This document shows, piece after piece, positions 18,537 to 26,784 of a stretch of DNA of 64,000 nt. Where the stretch lies: NCBI RefSeq assembly GCF_002095535.1, contig NZ_MLJI01000001.1:2531832-2595831 (forward strand), given 5' to 3'. The DNA comes from Pantoea cypripedii (GTDB taxonomy: Bacteria > Pseudomonadota > Gammaproteobacteria > Enterobacterales > Enterobacteriaceae). The notes under the pieces were generated by a model. It was not told where the DNA came from and searched no databases. It saw only the letters and a list, made by a program, of their open reading frames with translations. Position 1 is the stretch's first letter, and each line of letters opens with the position of its first letter. A program made the translations under genes and the position numbers.

Positions 18537-19267
18537 TGCGTCGATTGCTTCCCCTTCTGCCGCTGCTGTTGCTGGCACCGGTTGCCCATGCGCAACTGCC
18601 AGGTCTGGTAAGCCATCCGCTGGCAAACGGCGGCCAGAGTTGGTCGCTGCCGGTGCAGACGCTGGTATTTATCACCTCCCTGTCGTTTCTTCCGGCAGTG
18701 CTGCTGATGATGACCAGCTTCACCCGCATCATTATTGTGTTTGGTTTGTTGCGCAACGCACTGGGGACGCCGTCAGCCCCGCCGAACCAGGTGCTGGTCG
18801 GACTGGCGTTGTTTCTGACCTTCTTCATCATGGCACCGACCTTCGACAAAATTTATACCGATGCTTATCTGCCGTTCAGTCAGGACAAGATCAGCATGGA
18901 TGTCGCCATTGATAAAGGTGCCCAGCCGCTGCGTGACTTTATGCTGCGTCAAACCCGCGAAGCCGACCTCGCCTTGTTTGCGCGTCTGGCTAACACGCCA
19001 CCGATTCAGGGGCCGGAAGCCGTGCCGATGCGCATCCTGCTGCCCGCCTATGTCACCAGCGAGCTAAAAACGGCCTTTCAGATTGGTTTCTCCGTCTTTA
19101 TCCCCTTCCTGATCATCGACCTGGTGGTCGCCAGCGTGCTGATGGCGCTGGGGATGATGATGGTGCCACCGGCCTCGATTTCGCTGCCGTTCAAACTGAT
19201 GCTGTTCGTGCTGGTGGATGGCTGGCAGTTGCTGGTGGGTTCACTGGCACAAAGTTTCTATTCCTGA
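18533..19267 (+). CDS. fliP: Flagellar export gate protein FliP
   Basis: 244 residues with a cleavable signal peptide ending AHA, then four membrane helices. The FliP signature [20 protein letters not shown] and C-terminal [20 protein letters not shown] are present. It is a core pentamer of the export channel. Confidence 0.97.
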   Translation: MMRRLLPLLPLLLLAPVAHAQLPGLVSHPLANGGQSWSLPVQTLVFITSLSFLPAVLLMMTSFTRIIIVFGLLRNALGTPSAPPNQVLVGLALFLTFFIMAPTFDKIYTDAYLPFSQDKISMDVAIDKGAQPLRDFMLRQTREADLALFARLANTPPIQGPEAVPMRILLPAYVTSELKTAFQIGFSVFIPFLIIDLVVASVLMALGMMMVPPASISLPFKLMLFVLVDGWQLLVGSLAQSFYS

Positions 19268-19307
19268 GTGGCGTCGTTCGCCACTTTTCTCAACACAGGA
19301 GCGCAAC

Positions 19308-19577
19308 ATGACACCCGAATCGGTAATGGTAATGGGACAGGAAGCGATGCGTATCGCACTGATGATGGCCGCCCCGATGTTGCTGGTGGCGCTGGTCAGT
19401 GGTTTGTTCATCAGCGTATTGCAGGCCGCCACGCAGATTAACGAACAAACGCTGTCGTTTATCCCTAAAATTCTCGCCGTTGCCGCCACCGCCGTGATTG
19501 CTGGCCCGTGGATGCTGAATCTGATCCTGGATTACATGCGCAACCTGTTCAGCAACCTGCCCTATATCATCGGTTAA
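19308..19577 (+). CDS. fliQ: Flagellar export gate protein FliQ
   Basis: 89-residue protein with two membrane helices (start [20 protein letters not shown]). The start at 19308 has AGGAG upstream and gives the exact family length. It ends in TAATG, shared with fliR. Confidence 0.96.
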   Translation: MTPESVMVMGQEAMRIALMMAAPMLLVALVSGLFISVLQAATQINEQTLSFIPKILAVAATAVIAGPWMLNLILDYMRNLFSNLPYIIG

Positions 19578-20365
19578 TGATTACCCTCGACAGCAGCCAA
19601 CTGGTCCACTGGGTCAGTCAGTTTTTCTGGCCGATGGTGCGTTTGCTGGCACTGTTTGCCAGCGCACCGGTTTTGAGTGAGAAAAGCATTCCTAACCGCG
19701 TCAAAATTGGCCTGGCGGTGCTCACCACCTGGATTTTGATGCCGCTGCTGCCATCGGTTAACGTCACGCTGTTTAGCGCTGCCGGTTTCTGGCTGCTGCT
19801 GCAGCAAATATTGATTGGTGTCGGCCTCGGTCTGACCATGCAGTTCGCCTTTGGTGCGGTGCGCATGGCAGGTGAGGTGATTGGTTTGCAGATGGGGCTG
19901 TCGTTCGCGACTTTCTTTGACCCGGCCAGTCGTCTCAATATGCCGATACTGGCGCGTATCCTTGATATGCTGGCGATGCTGTTGTTTCTGACTTTTGACG
20001 GCCATCTGTGGCTGATCTCGATGCTGGTCGATAGTTTTCACACCATGCCGATCAGCGATCACCCCCTTAACGCCAATGCCTTTATGGCGCTGGTGAAAGC
20101 AGCGGGATTAATTTTCCTTAACGGCATGATGTTAGCGCTGCCTTTGATCGTTCTGCTCCTCACGATCAACATGGCCCTGGGTTTGTTAAACCGTGTTACA
20201 CCACAGTTATCAATTTTCGTGGTGGGCTTCCCGATAACCTTATCTGTGGGTATCCTCAGCCTGGGTCTGATGATGCCTCTGCTCGCCCCCTTCTGTGAAC
20301 ATCTCTTCAGCGAAGTCTTTGATTTGCTCGCTCAGTTCATGTCAGAACTCTCCCGGCAAGGATGA
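19577..20365 (+). CDS. fliR: Flagellar export gate protein FliR
   Basis: 262-residue polytopic membrane protein, the last component of the export gate and the last gene of the operon. It starts at ATG 19577 inside the fliQ stop. Family features include [20 protein letters not shown] and a hydrophobic C-terminus. Confidence 0.96.
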   Translation: MITLDSSQLVHWVSQFFWPMVRLLALFASAPVLSEKSIPNRVKIGLAVLTTWILMPLLPSVNVTLFSAAGFWLLLQQILIGVGLGLTMQFAFGAVRMAGEVIGLQMGLSFATFFDPASRLNMPILARILDMLAMLLFLTFDGHLWLISMLVDSFHTMPISDHPLNANAFMALVKAAGLIFLNGMMLALPLIVLLLTINMALGLLNRVTPQLSIFVVGFPITLSVGILSLGLMMPLLAPFCEHLFSEVFDLLAQFMSELSRQG

Positions 20366-20989
20366 TTAACGATTCTGTAGCCGTCCTTAAGTGATAGTTA
20401 AGGATTCAAAATCTATTTGTGCATTTTTCGAACCATATTTCCCAGAAATCAACTGAGGAAATTCTGATAAATGCGCATTTATGGTGAAAATTATTCTTAT
20501 TAAACGACGCTTCAAGTATTTTAGTCAGACGAATCCTACGATGCCTAAGCGTGTGGATTCGTTGAGAAAATGCCCAAAAGATTGTTTTTGAACAAAAAAA
20601 ATTTAACAGCGATTTTTCTTGTAAGAATTCTTTTTTTACGGCATTGTCAACACTCGCTGAAGCGTCACACTTTCGCAATTCAAATGTTTTTAAGATTTGT
20701 CCTATCAGATTTGTCTGTGACATGCGCGATAGTGACATGGCTCGCAAAAACAGTGCGATTTAAGTACTTAAGGCAACTTCCCGGCGATTCCCACTATCGC
20801 GGGGACAAGAGTGACGTTGAAGTAACACAACAAACTTCGCAGGACGGGTCAGGGAAGAGTCATTATGGCGTACGAGTCGCCAGACTGCTGAGCAGAATAA
20901 AAAAGTGTCTTTGGAAATCTCTCTCGTACCGCAAACGCGTAATTCATCGTTGATTTAAACGGATAACAAATTTGGTGAGGGTCGCTAAC
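20366..20989 (+). other. 624-base AT-rich regulatory region upstream of rcsA
   Basis: No convincing gene is seen. A hairpin TCCTTAA/TTAAGGA (20384-20404) follows fliR and may end the operon, though it has no T-run. An 8-bp inverted repeat ACGAATCC/GGATTCGT (20529-20562) and several A/T tracts follow. A long AT-rich leader is expected for rcsA, which in E. coli is silenced by H-NS and activated by RcsAB. Confidence 0.6.
20486..20499 (+). promoter_or_regulatory. Candidate RcsAB box
   Basis: GAAAATTATTCTTA matches the RcsAB consensus TAAGRATATTCYTA at 11 of 14 positions. A second partial match, TAAGAATTCTTTTT, is at 20622-20635. Either could mediate rcsA autoactivation, but both lie farther from the start codon than expected. 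Confidence 0.35.
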
Positions 20990-21625
20990 ATGCCAACGAT
21001 TATTATGGATTCATGCAACTACACACGCCTGGGATTATCGGACTATATGTCCGCAAAAGGAGTTAAAAAGAAAAATATTACTTCCGTGTCGGATATCGAG
21101 CAATTACAGCAACGCTGTGAACAGCTAAAACCCGGAGTGGTATTTATTAACGAAGAGTGTTTCATTCATGAATCCGATTCCAGTGATCGTATTCGCGGCA
21201 TTATCATGCAGCACCCTGACACCTTATTTTTCATCTTCATGGCGATTTCAAACATCCATTTTGAGGAATATCTCTACGTTCGTAAGAACCTGATTATTAC
21301 GTCAAAATCGATTAAAACATCGACCCTGGATTCCTTACTTGGCACTTACCTGCAAAAGAAACTCAATGCAGCGCCGCGAATTTCAGCTGGACTTGATATT
21401 CACCCTCTGACATTAAGCCAGACGGAATCGAACATGCTGAAAATGTGGATGTCAGGCCACGATACCATTCAGATTTCAGATAAGATGCAAATTAAGGCGA
21501 AAACAGTTTCGTCACATAAAGGTAATATTAAACGCAAAATTAAGACCCACAATAAACAGGTTATTTACCATGTTGTGCGTCTGACGGATAATGTTACTTC
21601 TGGCATCTATGTCAACGTGCGATAA
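20990..21625 (+). CDS. rcsA: Capsule regulator RcsA
   Basis: 211-residue LuxR-family co-regulator that pairs with RcsB to activate exopolysaccharide (amylovoran, stewartan or colanic acid type) genes. The C-terminal HTH ([20 protein letters not shown], then [20 protein letters not shown]) is nearly identical to E. coli RcsA. The start [11 protein letters not shown] at 20990 matches the E. coli start and has GGTGAGG upstream; the GTG-initiated extension is rejected. In enterobacteria RcsA is a short-lived Lon substrate. Confidence 0.97.
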   Translation: MPTIIMDSCNYTRLGLSDYMSAKGVKKKNITSVSDIEQLQQRCEQLKPGVVFINEECFIHESDSSDRIRGIIMQHPDTLFFIFMAISNIHFEEYLYVRKNLIITSKSIKTSTLDSLLGTYLQKKLNAAPRISAGLDIHPLTLSQTESNMLKMWMSGHDTIQISDKMQIKAKTVSSHKGNIKRKIKTHNKQVIYHVVRLTDNVTSGIYVNVR

Positions 21626-21642
21626 TTTCACACGGTAAAAAT

Positions 21643-21671
21643 AAGGGCTAATCAGCGGATTAGCCCTTTTT
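21643..21671 (+). terminator. Terminator of rcsA
   Basis: AGGGCTAATC pairs with GATTAGCCCT around loop AGCG, followed by TTTTTGCG. Confidence 0.92.
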
Positions 21672-21712
21672 GCGTTTTATCCGTTTTGCGATGCAGATCC
21701 CACTCTGCCATC

Positions 21713-21739
21713 TAATCCTTTCCCCTGCCTTGCCGATGT
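21713..21739 (+). promoter_or_regulatory. Sigma-28 promoter of the chemoreceptor gene
   Basis: TAATCCTT, an 11-base spacer and GCCGATGT resemble the FliA consensus, 37 bases before the start codon. This ties the receptor to the class 3 flagellar regulon. Confidence 0.7.
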
Positions 21740-21775
21740 TAGCTTCAGCACACCTACCTAACTGAGAGCAAGGAT

Positions 21776-23476
21776 ATGAAAACAGCATCGATTGATGAGC
21801 AACATAAGCTCAGCATCTGGCAGAACCTGCGCCTGATGCCTCTTTTCAGCATGATCTTTGGTGGCATTCTGCTGCTTTTTGCCCTGTGCATTGGACTCGC
21901 CAGCTACTTTCTAATTCAAAGTAATACGTCGCTGAATGACGCCACGGATGAAATTCAAATCCGCATGGGGATTTCCAACAGTTCCAACCACTTGCGCACC
22001 GCCCGTCTGAATGTGATCCAGTCCGGCGCGGCAGCACGTATTGGTGAGATGGATGGCTACCGTGCCGATCTGGCGCGCACCGAGCAGCGCATTGAACAGG
22101 CTCGTGCTGGCTTCAAACTGTATATGGACCGGAAAACCAAAACCGCAGAAGACCTGGCGCTGGATGCACCGCTTACCGAACGCTTCAATGCCTATATCGA
22201 TAAAGGACTGAAGCCGATGATCGACTCGGCGAAGCAAGGTAGCTTTGAGGGGATTATCGCGCAGGAAACCGACGTAACGCGCAAACTCGATGATGCGTAT
22301 AACCAGGTTCTACTGAAGGCGATTAAGATTCGCACCGACCGCGCGGATGCGATCAACGCGGAGGCGGCGCACCAGTCACGTATCGGCTTTATCGCGATGG
22401 CTGCGGCCTTTGCCGCTGCGCTGGTGCTGGTGTTACTGACCTTCCTGTTCCTGCGCCGCGTGGTGATTAACCCCCTGCGTCAATCGGTGGCGCGTATCGA
22501 GCGCATCGCCGAGGGCGACCTGACCGCACCAGAACAGCACTGGGGCCGCAGCGAGATTGGTAGCCTGCTGCATAATCTGCAACTGATGCAGGCCTCGCTG
22601 GTGCGTACGGTAGGCACCGTGCGTGAAGGCGCGGTGGCGATTTATCAGGGGTCCAGTGAAATCTCCGCCGGTAATACCGACCTCTCCTCACGTACTGAAG
22701 AACAGGCTTCTGCGCTGGAGCAAACGGCGGCCAGCATGGAACAACTGACGGCCACGGTGAAGCAGAACGCAGAAAACGCCCATCATGCCAGCCAGCTGGC
22801 GGCGGATGCTTCCGGCAAAGCGCGCAGCGGTGGTGAGCTGGTGAACGGCGTGGTGAAAACCATGAACAATATTTCCGGTAGCTCGAAGAAAATTGCTGAG
22901 ATTACCAATGTGATCAACAGCATCGCCTTCCAGACCAACATTCTGGCACTGAACGCGGCGGTTGAAGCTGCGCGAGCCGGTGAACAGGGGCGCGGTTTTG
23001 CCGTGGTCGCCAGTGAAGTGCGCAGCCTGGCACAGCGCAGCGCCCAGGCGGCGAAAGAGATTGAGTCGCTGATTGGCGAGTCGGTTGACCTAATCAGCAA
23101 TGGCTCCAGTCAGGTGGGCGCGGCGGGTGCCACCATGAGCGAGATTGTTGAGGCGGTACGTCGGGTGACCGATATCATGGCGGAAATTGCCGCCGCTTCA
23201 GATGAGCAGAGCCGTGGCATCCAGCAGGTTAGCCTGGCGGTCACTGAGATGGACAATGTGACGCAACAGAACGCCTCGCTGGTGGAAGAAGCCTCTTCGG
23301 CGGCGGCATCGCTGGAAGATCAGGCGGGCAAACTGACGCAGGCCGTAGCGGCATTCCGTTTAAATGACAGTCCGGGATTGCTGGTGCCTACATCACCTGT
23401 GCAACCCATGGCAAAAACGTTTAACCCACGTCCGGCACTGGCGGCAACCAGTAACGATAACTGGGAAACGTTTTAA
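21776..23476 (+). CDS. Methyl-accepting chemotaxis protein (Tsr/Tar type)
   Basis: 566 residues: transmembrane helix 1 (about residues 24-46), a four-helix periplasmic ligand domain, transmembrane helix 2 (about 205-227), HAMP, and a long coiled signalling domain. The hairpin-tip sequence [20 protein letters not shown] is canonical. The protein ends in NWETF, the CheR/CheB docking pentapeptide, so this is a high-abundance, fully adapting receptor. The ligand is not predictable. It is inserted between rcsA and dsrB relative to E. coli. Confidence 0.95.
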   Translation: MKTASIDEQHKLSIWQNLRLMPLFSMIFGGILLLFALCIGLASYFLIQSNTSLNDATDEIQIRMGISNSSNHLRTARLNVIQSGAAARIGEMDGYRADLARTEQRIEQARAGFKLYMDRKTKTAEDLALDAPLTERFNAYIDKGLKPMIDSAKQGSFEGIIAQETDVTRKLDDAYNQVLLKAIKIRTDRADAINAEAAHQSRIGFIAMAAAFAAALVLVLLTFLFLRRVVINPLRQSVARIERIAEGDLTAPEQHWGRSEIGSLLHNLQLMQASLVRTVGTVREGAVAIYQGSSEISAGNTDLSSRTEEQASALEQTAASMEQLTATVKQNAENAHHASQLAADASGKARSGGELVNGVVKTMNNISGSSKKIAEITNVINSIAFQTNILALNAAVEAARAGEQGRGFAVVASEVRSLAQRSAQAAKEIESLIGESVDLISNGSSQVGAAGATMSEIVEAVRRVTDIMAEIAAASDEQSRGIQQVSLAVTEMDNVTQQNASLVEEASSAAASLEDQAGKLTQAVAAFRLNDSPGLLVPTSPVQPMAKTFNPRPALAATSNDNWETF

Positions 23477-23510
23477 TGAGTTGCAGGCCGCAGCGCTACC
23501 GATAAACCCC

Positions 23511-23572
23511 GCGCAATAAATTGCGCCGCTACAACCCAGTGCGATATTGGGTAGCGGCGCGATTTATCGCGC
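23511..23572. repeat. Dispersed palindromic repeat, copy 1
   Basis: Imperfect inverted arms, GCGCAATAAATTGCGCC continuing to GCTAC (23511-23532) and GTAGCGGCGCGATTTATC continuing to GCGC (23551-23572), flank a short centre. The same core recurs at 53245-53296 and, degenerate, at 58198-58263. It sits just after the chemoreceptor gene and may act as a REP-like element or transcript stabiliser. Confidence 0.75.
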
Positions 23573-23598
23573 AATCCACGGCTACGGGTGAAACCCTG

Positions 23599-23793
23599 TT
23601 ATTCCTCTGCGAAGGGTTCGACAAATATCCCTTCCGCATGATCGCTTTCATTAAAGAACCAAATACCCAGCGGATAATCCTCCAGCGCCACCAGATACAT
23701 CACCCCTTCATTAAAGGGTTCCACCGCCAGGATTGTCCCGCTACGGCGTGGACCGCCGTCTGTCTTTACCGTCACGCGGTCATTGACCTTCAT
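23599..23793 (-). CDS. dsrB: DsrB protein
   Basis: 64-residue protein, [20 protein letters not shown] and [14 protein letters not shown], nearly identical to E. coli DsrB and in the same position downstream of rcsA. In E. coli its expression depends on sigma-S. The molecular function is unknown. Confidence 0.95.
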   Translation of the reverse strand: MKVNDRVTVKTDGGPRRSGTILAVEPFNEGVMYLVALEDYPLGIWFFNESDHAEGIFVEPFAEE

Positions 23794-23976
23794 TGATTAC
23801 TCTCCAGAAATAGTGCCTCGGACACAGTGTAACGGAAGAAATGGGCAACTGCGTGATCGCGATCAGCATCAGATGATTCGCACGTCAGACCGACTAACGA
23901 TGTGCCCGGTAAGGGATTTTCACTTTCTTAACGTTTAGTGGCGAGACTTTTGACGCCCTCAGCGCGTAGAATTTTT

Positions 23977-24054
23977 AGCACTGCACCAACCCCAAAGGCG
24001 CAGTCAACCTAAAAGTAACAAGGATTTTTGCCCGCGCAGCGCGGGCTTTTTTTT
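23977..24054 (+). ncRNA. Candidate sRNA or leader ending in a strong terminator
   Basis: A 5' hairpin (ACTGCACC at 23980-23987 with GGCGCAGT at 23997-24004, one mismatch) and a linker containing AACAAGGATTTTT precede a terminator, GCCCGCG/CGCGGGC (24030-24046) with eight T. A possible -10 TAGAAT lies at 23967-23972, though no good -35 is seen. The layout is that of a short Hfq-binding sRNA. It could instead be a terminated leader, but yodD appears to have its own promoter downstream. Confidence 0.5.
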
Positions 24055-24092
24055 GCCCGTCAATAAGCCGCCCGCCCATTTCTCCCTGCCGT

Positions 24093-24099
24093 CTATACT
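24093..24099 (+). promoter_or_regulatory. Probable sigma-S-type -10 element of yodD
   Basis: CTATACT followed by GTTTTAA, with no good -35 upstream, fits the extended -10 preferred by RpoS. It lies about 35 bases before the start codon. Confidence 0.5.
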
Positions 24100-24135
24100 G
24101 TTTTAAGACCCCTTGCGCCTTTCAGGAGGCTGATG

Positions 24136-24369
24136 ATGGCAACTGCAAAAGAGTACAGCGATAACGTTCAGCGTGAAGTGAATATCGATGTTGAAGCGTT
24201 GCTTCAGGCTATTCAGGAAAAAACCTCGGGTGAGGTGAAAGAGTATATGGAGCCCGAGCACGCGCACCGCGTAAAAGTAGGGGGTGAATCTTTCGACTCC
24301 TATACCGAGCTGGCGGAAGCCTTTGAACTGGATATCCGCGATTACACCATCACCGAAGTCAACCGCTAA
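24136..24369 (+). CDS. yodD: YodD family stress-induced protein
   Basis: 77-residue protein, MATAKEYSDNVQREVNIDVE and ending LDIRDYTITEVNR, matching E. coli YodD. Two ATGs are adjacent; the second (24136) is chosen because AGGAGG is then 6 bases away and the N-terminus aligns with E. coli. It has no known function; E. coli yodD has been reported as stress-inducible. Confidence 0.92.
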   Translation: MATAKEYSDNVQREVNIDVEALLQAIQEKTSGEVKEYMEPEHAHRVKVGGESFDSYTELAEAFELDIRDYTITEVNR

Positions 24370-24379
24370 CCTGCGCGGC

Positions 24380-24452
24380 AAAAAAATACCCGGCGGGATG
24401 GCCGGGTAAAGATAAAGCGCTAAATTCGTTACACCAGGAAAATCTCTAACAC
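24380..24452 (-). ncRNA. dsrA: DsrA small RNA, shortened form
   Basis: On the minus strand the RNA reads GAGATTTTCCTGGTGTAACG then AATTTAGCGC, matching the rpoS-pairing region of E. coli DsrA (GATTTCCTGGTGTAACGAATTT). It ends in the terminator TACCCGGC/GCCGGGTA plus seven T. It lies between dsrB and yedP, as in E. coli. At about 73 nt it is shorter than the 87-nt E. coli RNA, and the middle stem-loop is absent; only TAGCGCTTTATCTTTA separates the pairing region from the terminator. It should still activate rpoS translation with Hfq. Repression of hns, which in E. coli uses the middle region, is doubtful. Confidence 0.85.
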
Positions 24453-24459
24453 AGCAGCC

Positions 24460-24487
24460 AGATTACGCGCTGGTCTGAATAAGACAA
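24460..24487 (-). promoter_or_regulatory. Promoter of dsrA
   Basis: On the minus strand TTGTCT (24482-24487), a 16-base spacer and TAATCT (24460-24465) precede the predicted dsrA start by 7 bases. Confidence 0.6.
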
Positions 24488-24730
24488 GAGCCAGCACTTA
24501 CTGGAGAGGCAACGCTATGCGCGCTTGCCACGCAGGTTGTTACCGAAAACACCGCGCCTTTGCTGCCTTTTTTCTGCACAATCTTCCAGCATGCACAATT
24601 CTGCTATCACTACGTTTTCGGATTTTTCTCAGCCCTGCTTCACGCTGACAGGCGAAAAACTGTGATCGCGATTACGCTATTATACTGATAATTCCTCGCT
24701 TTACGCATGCCCAAGGGGGTAAGGAGTGTG

Positions 24731-25531
24731 ATGATGGTCAGCCTTGACCAACCGCTATTGATTGTCACCGACCTCGATGGTTCGCTGCTGGACCATCACG
24801 ATTATCGCTGGGATGCTGCCAGCGAATGGCTGACGCGCCTGAAACAACATCAAATCCCGCTGGTGATTTGTTCCAGCAAAACCGCGGCCGAGATTATCCC
24901 GTTACAGAAGAAACTCGGCATTGCCGGGGCGCCCTTTATCGCTGAGAACGGTGCCCGTCTCGCCTGGGGCGGTGAACAAACCCTGCCCGAAGACCCAAGC
25001 CGTGACTATCTCGATCTCTGCCAGCAACTGAAAACCTTGCAGGGGAGATTCCACTTCACTGGCTTTCATGATTTCAGTGACATGGAAGTGGCGAAATTCA
25101 CCGGGCTGACACCTGCCGAAGCGCGACAGAGCCGGTTGCGCGAGGCATCCGAAGTGGTGCTGTGGCGCGATGAACCCACCCGTCTTGAAGAATTCCGCGC
25201 CGCACTGGCACCACTGGGTCTGGCGTTAACCCAGGGGGGGCGTTTCTGGCATGTGATGCCGCAGGGCAGTGGTAAAGGCATCGCCTTGCAACGTCTGCAA
25301 CAACATCTTGCCCGCCAGGAAGGCCAGACGCGCATCACCATTGGCTTAGGCGATGGTCCCAATGATGCGCCGATGCTGGAACATGTCGATTATGCCGTGG
25401 TGATTAAGGGGTTTAGTAAAACGCCGGTCATCCTGCAGCGCGATGATGATGAAAACGTCTACCACACCGCACACGTTGGCCCGCAGGGCTGGCGTGAAGG
25501 TCTGGATTATTTTCTTGCCCAACCCGATTAA
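24731..25531 (+). CDS. yedP: HAD phosphatase YedP (glucosyl/mannosyl-3-phosphoglycerate phosphatase)
   Basis: 266-residue HAD-superfamily phosphatase. Motif I is TDLDGSLLD, motif II is VICSSKT, and the C-terminal metal site is LGDGPNDAPML. The family removes phosphate from mannosyl- or glucosyl-3-phosphoglycerate. Start 24731 is chosen for AAGGAG upstream. The synthase partner, missing from the E. coli locus, follows 32 bases downstream, so the likely product is the osmolyte glucosylglycerate. A -10-like TATACT lies upstream near 24680. The 240 bases between dsrA and this gene hold nothing else convincing. Confidence 0.88.
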   Translation: MMVSLDQPLLIVTDLDGSLLDHHDYRWDAASEWLTRLKQHQIPLVICSSKTAAEIIPLQKKLGIAGAPFIAENGARLAWGGEQTLPEDPSRDYLDLCQQLKTLQGRFHFTGFHDFSDMEVAKFTGLTPAEARQSRLREASEVVLWRDEPTRLEEFRAALAPLGLALTQGGRFWHVMPQGSGKGIALQRLQQHLARQEGQTRITIGLGDGPNDAPMLEHVDYAVVIKGFSKTPVILQRDDDENVYHTAHVGPQGWREGLDYFLAQPD

Positions 25532-25563
25532 CGGGCCGCACAGCTAATCAGAAGGATGAGGCG

Positions 25564-26784
25564 ATGAGTGACTTTTACCAGAATGGCGTGATTACTAACT
25601 TTCATAATCTCACCCACCGCAGCGTTGAATCGCTGGAAAAAGAGATGGTGCGCTTTGCACGCAAACGCAAAATGGGGCTGATTTTACCGTCGCTGTTTTC
25701 CGAACTGGAAGGCCCGGCACTGGATAATATCGTCAAGGAACTGGCGAAGGTGCCCTACCTTGATGAAATCGTTATTGGTCTGGATCGTGCCGACCGCGAT
25801 CAGTTTCTGTTTGCCCGTGACTTCTTCTCCCGCCTGCCGCAACGCCACCGGATTCTGTGGAATGACGGACCACGCCTAAAGGCGCTGGATGCCGAGCTGG
25901 ATAAAGAAGGTTTATCCCCCAGCCAACCAGGCAAAGGCCGCAACGTGTGGTTCTGCACCGGTTACACCCTGGCCTCTGACCGCACCAGCTGTGTCGCCCT
26001 GCACGACTGCGATATCGTCACCTATGAACGCAGCATGCTGGCCCGTCTGCTCTATCCGCTGGCTAACCCGGCTTTTCAGTATGAGTTCTGCAAAGGTTTT
26101 TACGCGCGCGTCGCAGGCGGCAAACTGAATGGTCGGGTAGGCCGTCTGCTGGTCGGCCCGTTGCTGCGTTCGTTACAAAAGGTCTACGGCCATTCGGAGT
26201 ATCTGGATTACCTCGCCAGCTTCCGCTATCCCCTGTCTGGCGAATTTGCCATGCGCACCCATGTGCTGAATAACATCAAAATTCCCGGTGACTGGGGGCT
26301 GGAAATTGGGGTGTTGTCGGAGATTTATCGCAACTACACTACCCGTCAGAGCTGCCAGGTAGAGATCGCCGACAACTACGATCATAAGCATCAGCCGCTG
26401 TCGGAAGAGGATGGTACCGGTGGATTGAAACGCATGAGTAACGACATTGTACAGTCGCTATTGCGTAAGCTGGCGACAATGGGGGTGCCTCTGACCAGCG
26501 ATTCGTTCCGGGTGCTGAAAGCCACCTACTACCGCAATGCGCTGGATATGATGGAAATCTACAACCACGAAGCCACCATGAACGGCCTGAAGTTTGACCA
26601 GCATATCGAAGAAGCGGCGGTGGAAATGTTCACCCAGGCGATTCTTGACGCCGGTCAGGCGTTTATTGAACGCCCGAATGATAAACCTTTCATTCCCAGC
26701 TGGAGTCGTGTGCAATCCGCCTTCCCGGATATCCTGCAACGGATTTATCAGGCGGTGGAAGAGGATAACGACGGTAAAGTTTAA
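25564..26784 (+). CDS. gpgS: Glucosyl-3-phosphoglycerate synthase-like glycosyltransferase
   Basis: 406-residue GT-A enzyme resembling the GT81 glucosyl-3-phosphoglycerate synthases, which transfer glucose from an NDP-sugar to 3-phosphoglycerate. Features include the nucleotide-sugar region MGLILPSLFSELEGPALDNI, a DxD metal motif in ALHDCDIVTYE, and LSGEFAMRTHVL near the acceptor site. Pairing with yedP supports a two-step glucosylglycerate pathway. The stop codon overlaps that of the convergent dgcQ. The substrate (glucose or mannose) is inferred. Confidence 0.75.
   Translation: MSDFYQNGVITNFHNLTHRSVESLEKEMVRFARKRKMGLILPSLFSELEGPALDNIVKELAKVPYLDEIVIGLDRADRDQFLFARDFFSRLPQRHRILWNDGPRLKALDAELDKEGLSPSQPGKGRNVWFCTGYTLASDRTSCVALHDCDIVTYERSMLARLLYPLANPAFQYEFCKGFYARVAGGKLNGRVGRLLVGPLLRSLQKVYGHSEYLDYLASFRYPLSGEFAMRTHVLNNIKIPGDWGLEIGVLSEIYRNYTTRQSCQVEIADNYDHKHQPLSEEDGTGGLKRMSNDIVQSLLRKLATMGVPLTSDSFRVLKATYYRNALDMMEIYNHEATMNGLKFDQHIEEAAVEMFTQAILDAGQAFIERPNDKPFIPSWSRVQSAFPDILQRIYQAVEEDNDGKV

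Noticed and set aside
20406..20747. 113-codon minus-strand frame upstream of rcsA
   Set aside because: No RBS or family pattern is seen, and it overlaps the opposite-strand frame and candidate regulatory sites.
20570..20953. 127-codon plus-strand frame between fliR and rcsA
   Set aside because: It has biased composition, no RBS and no recognisable motif, and lies in an AT-rich regulatory region.
24517..24648. 43-codon frame with GGAGAGG upstream, between dsrA and yedP
   Set aside because: The peptide is odd (many Cys, Arg, Phe) with no conservation evidence. It is more likely chance sequence in the promoter region.
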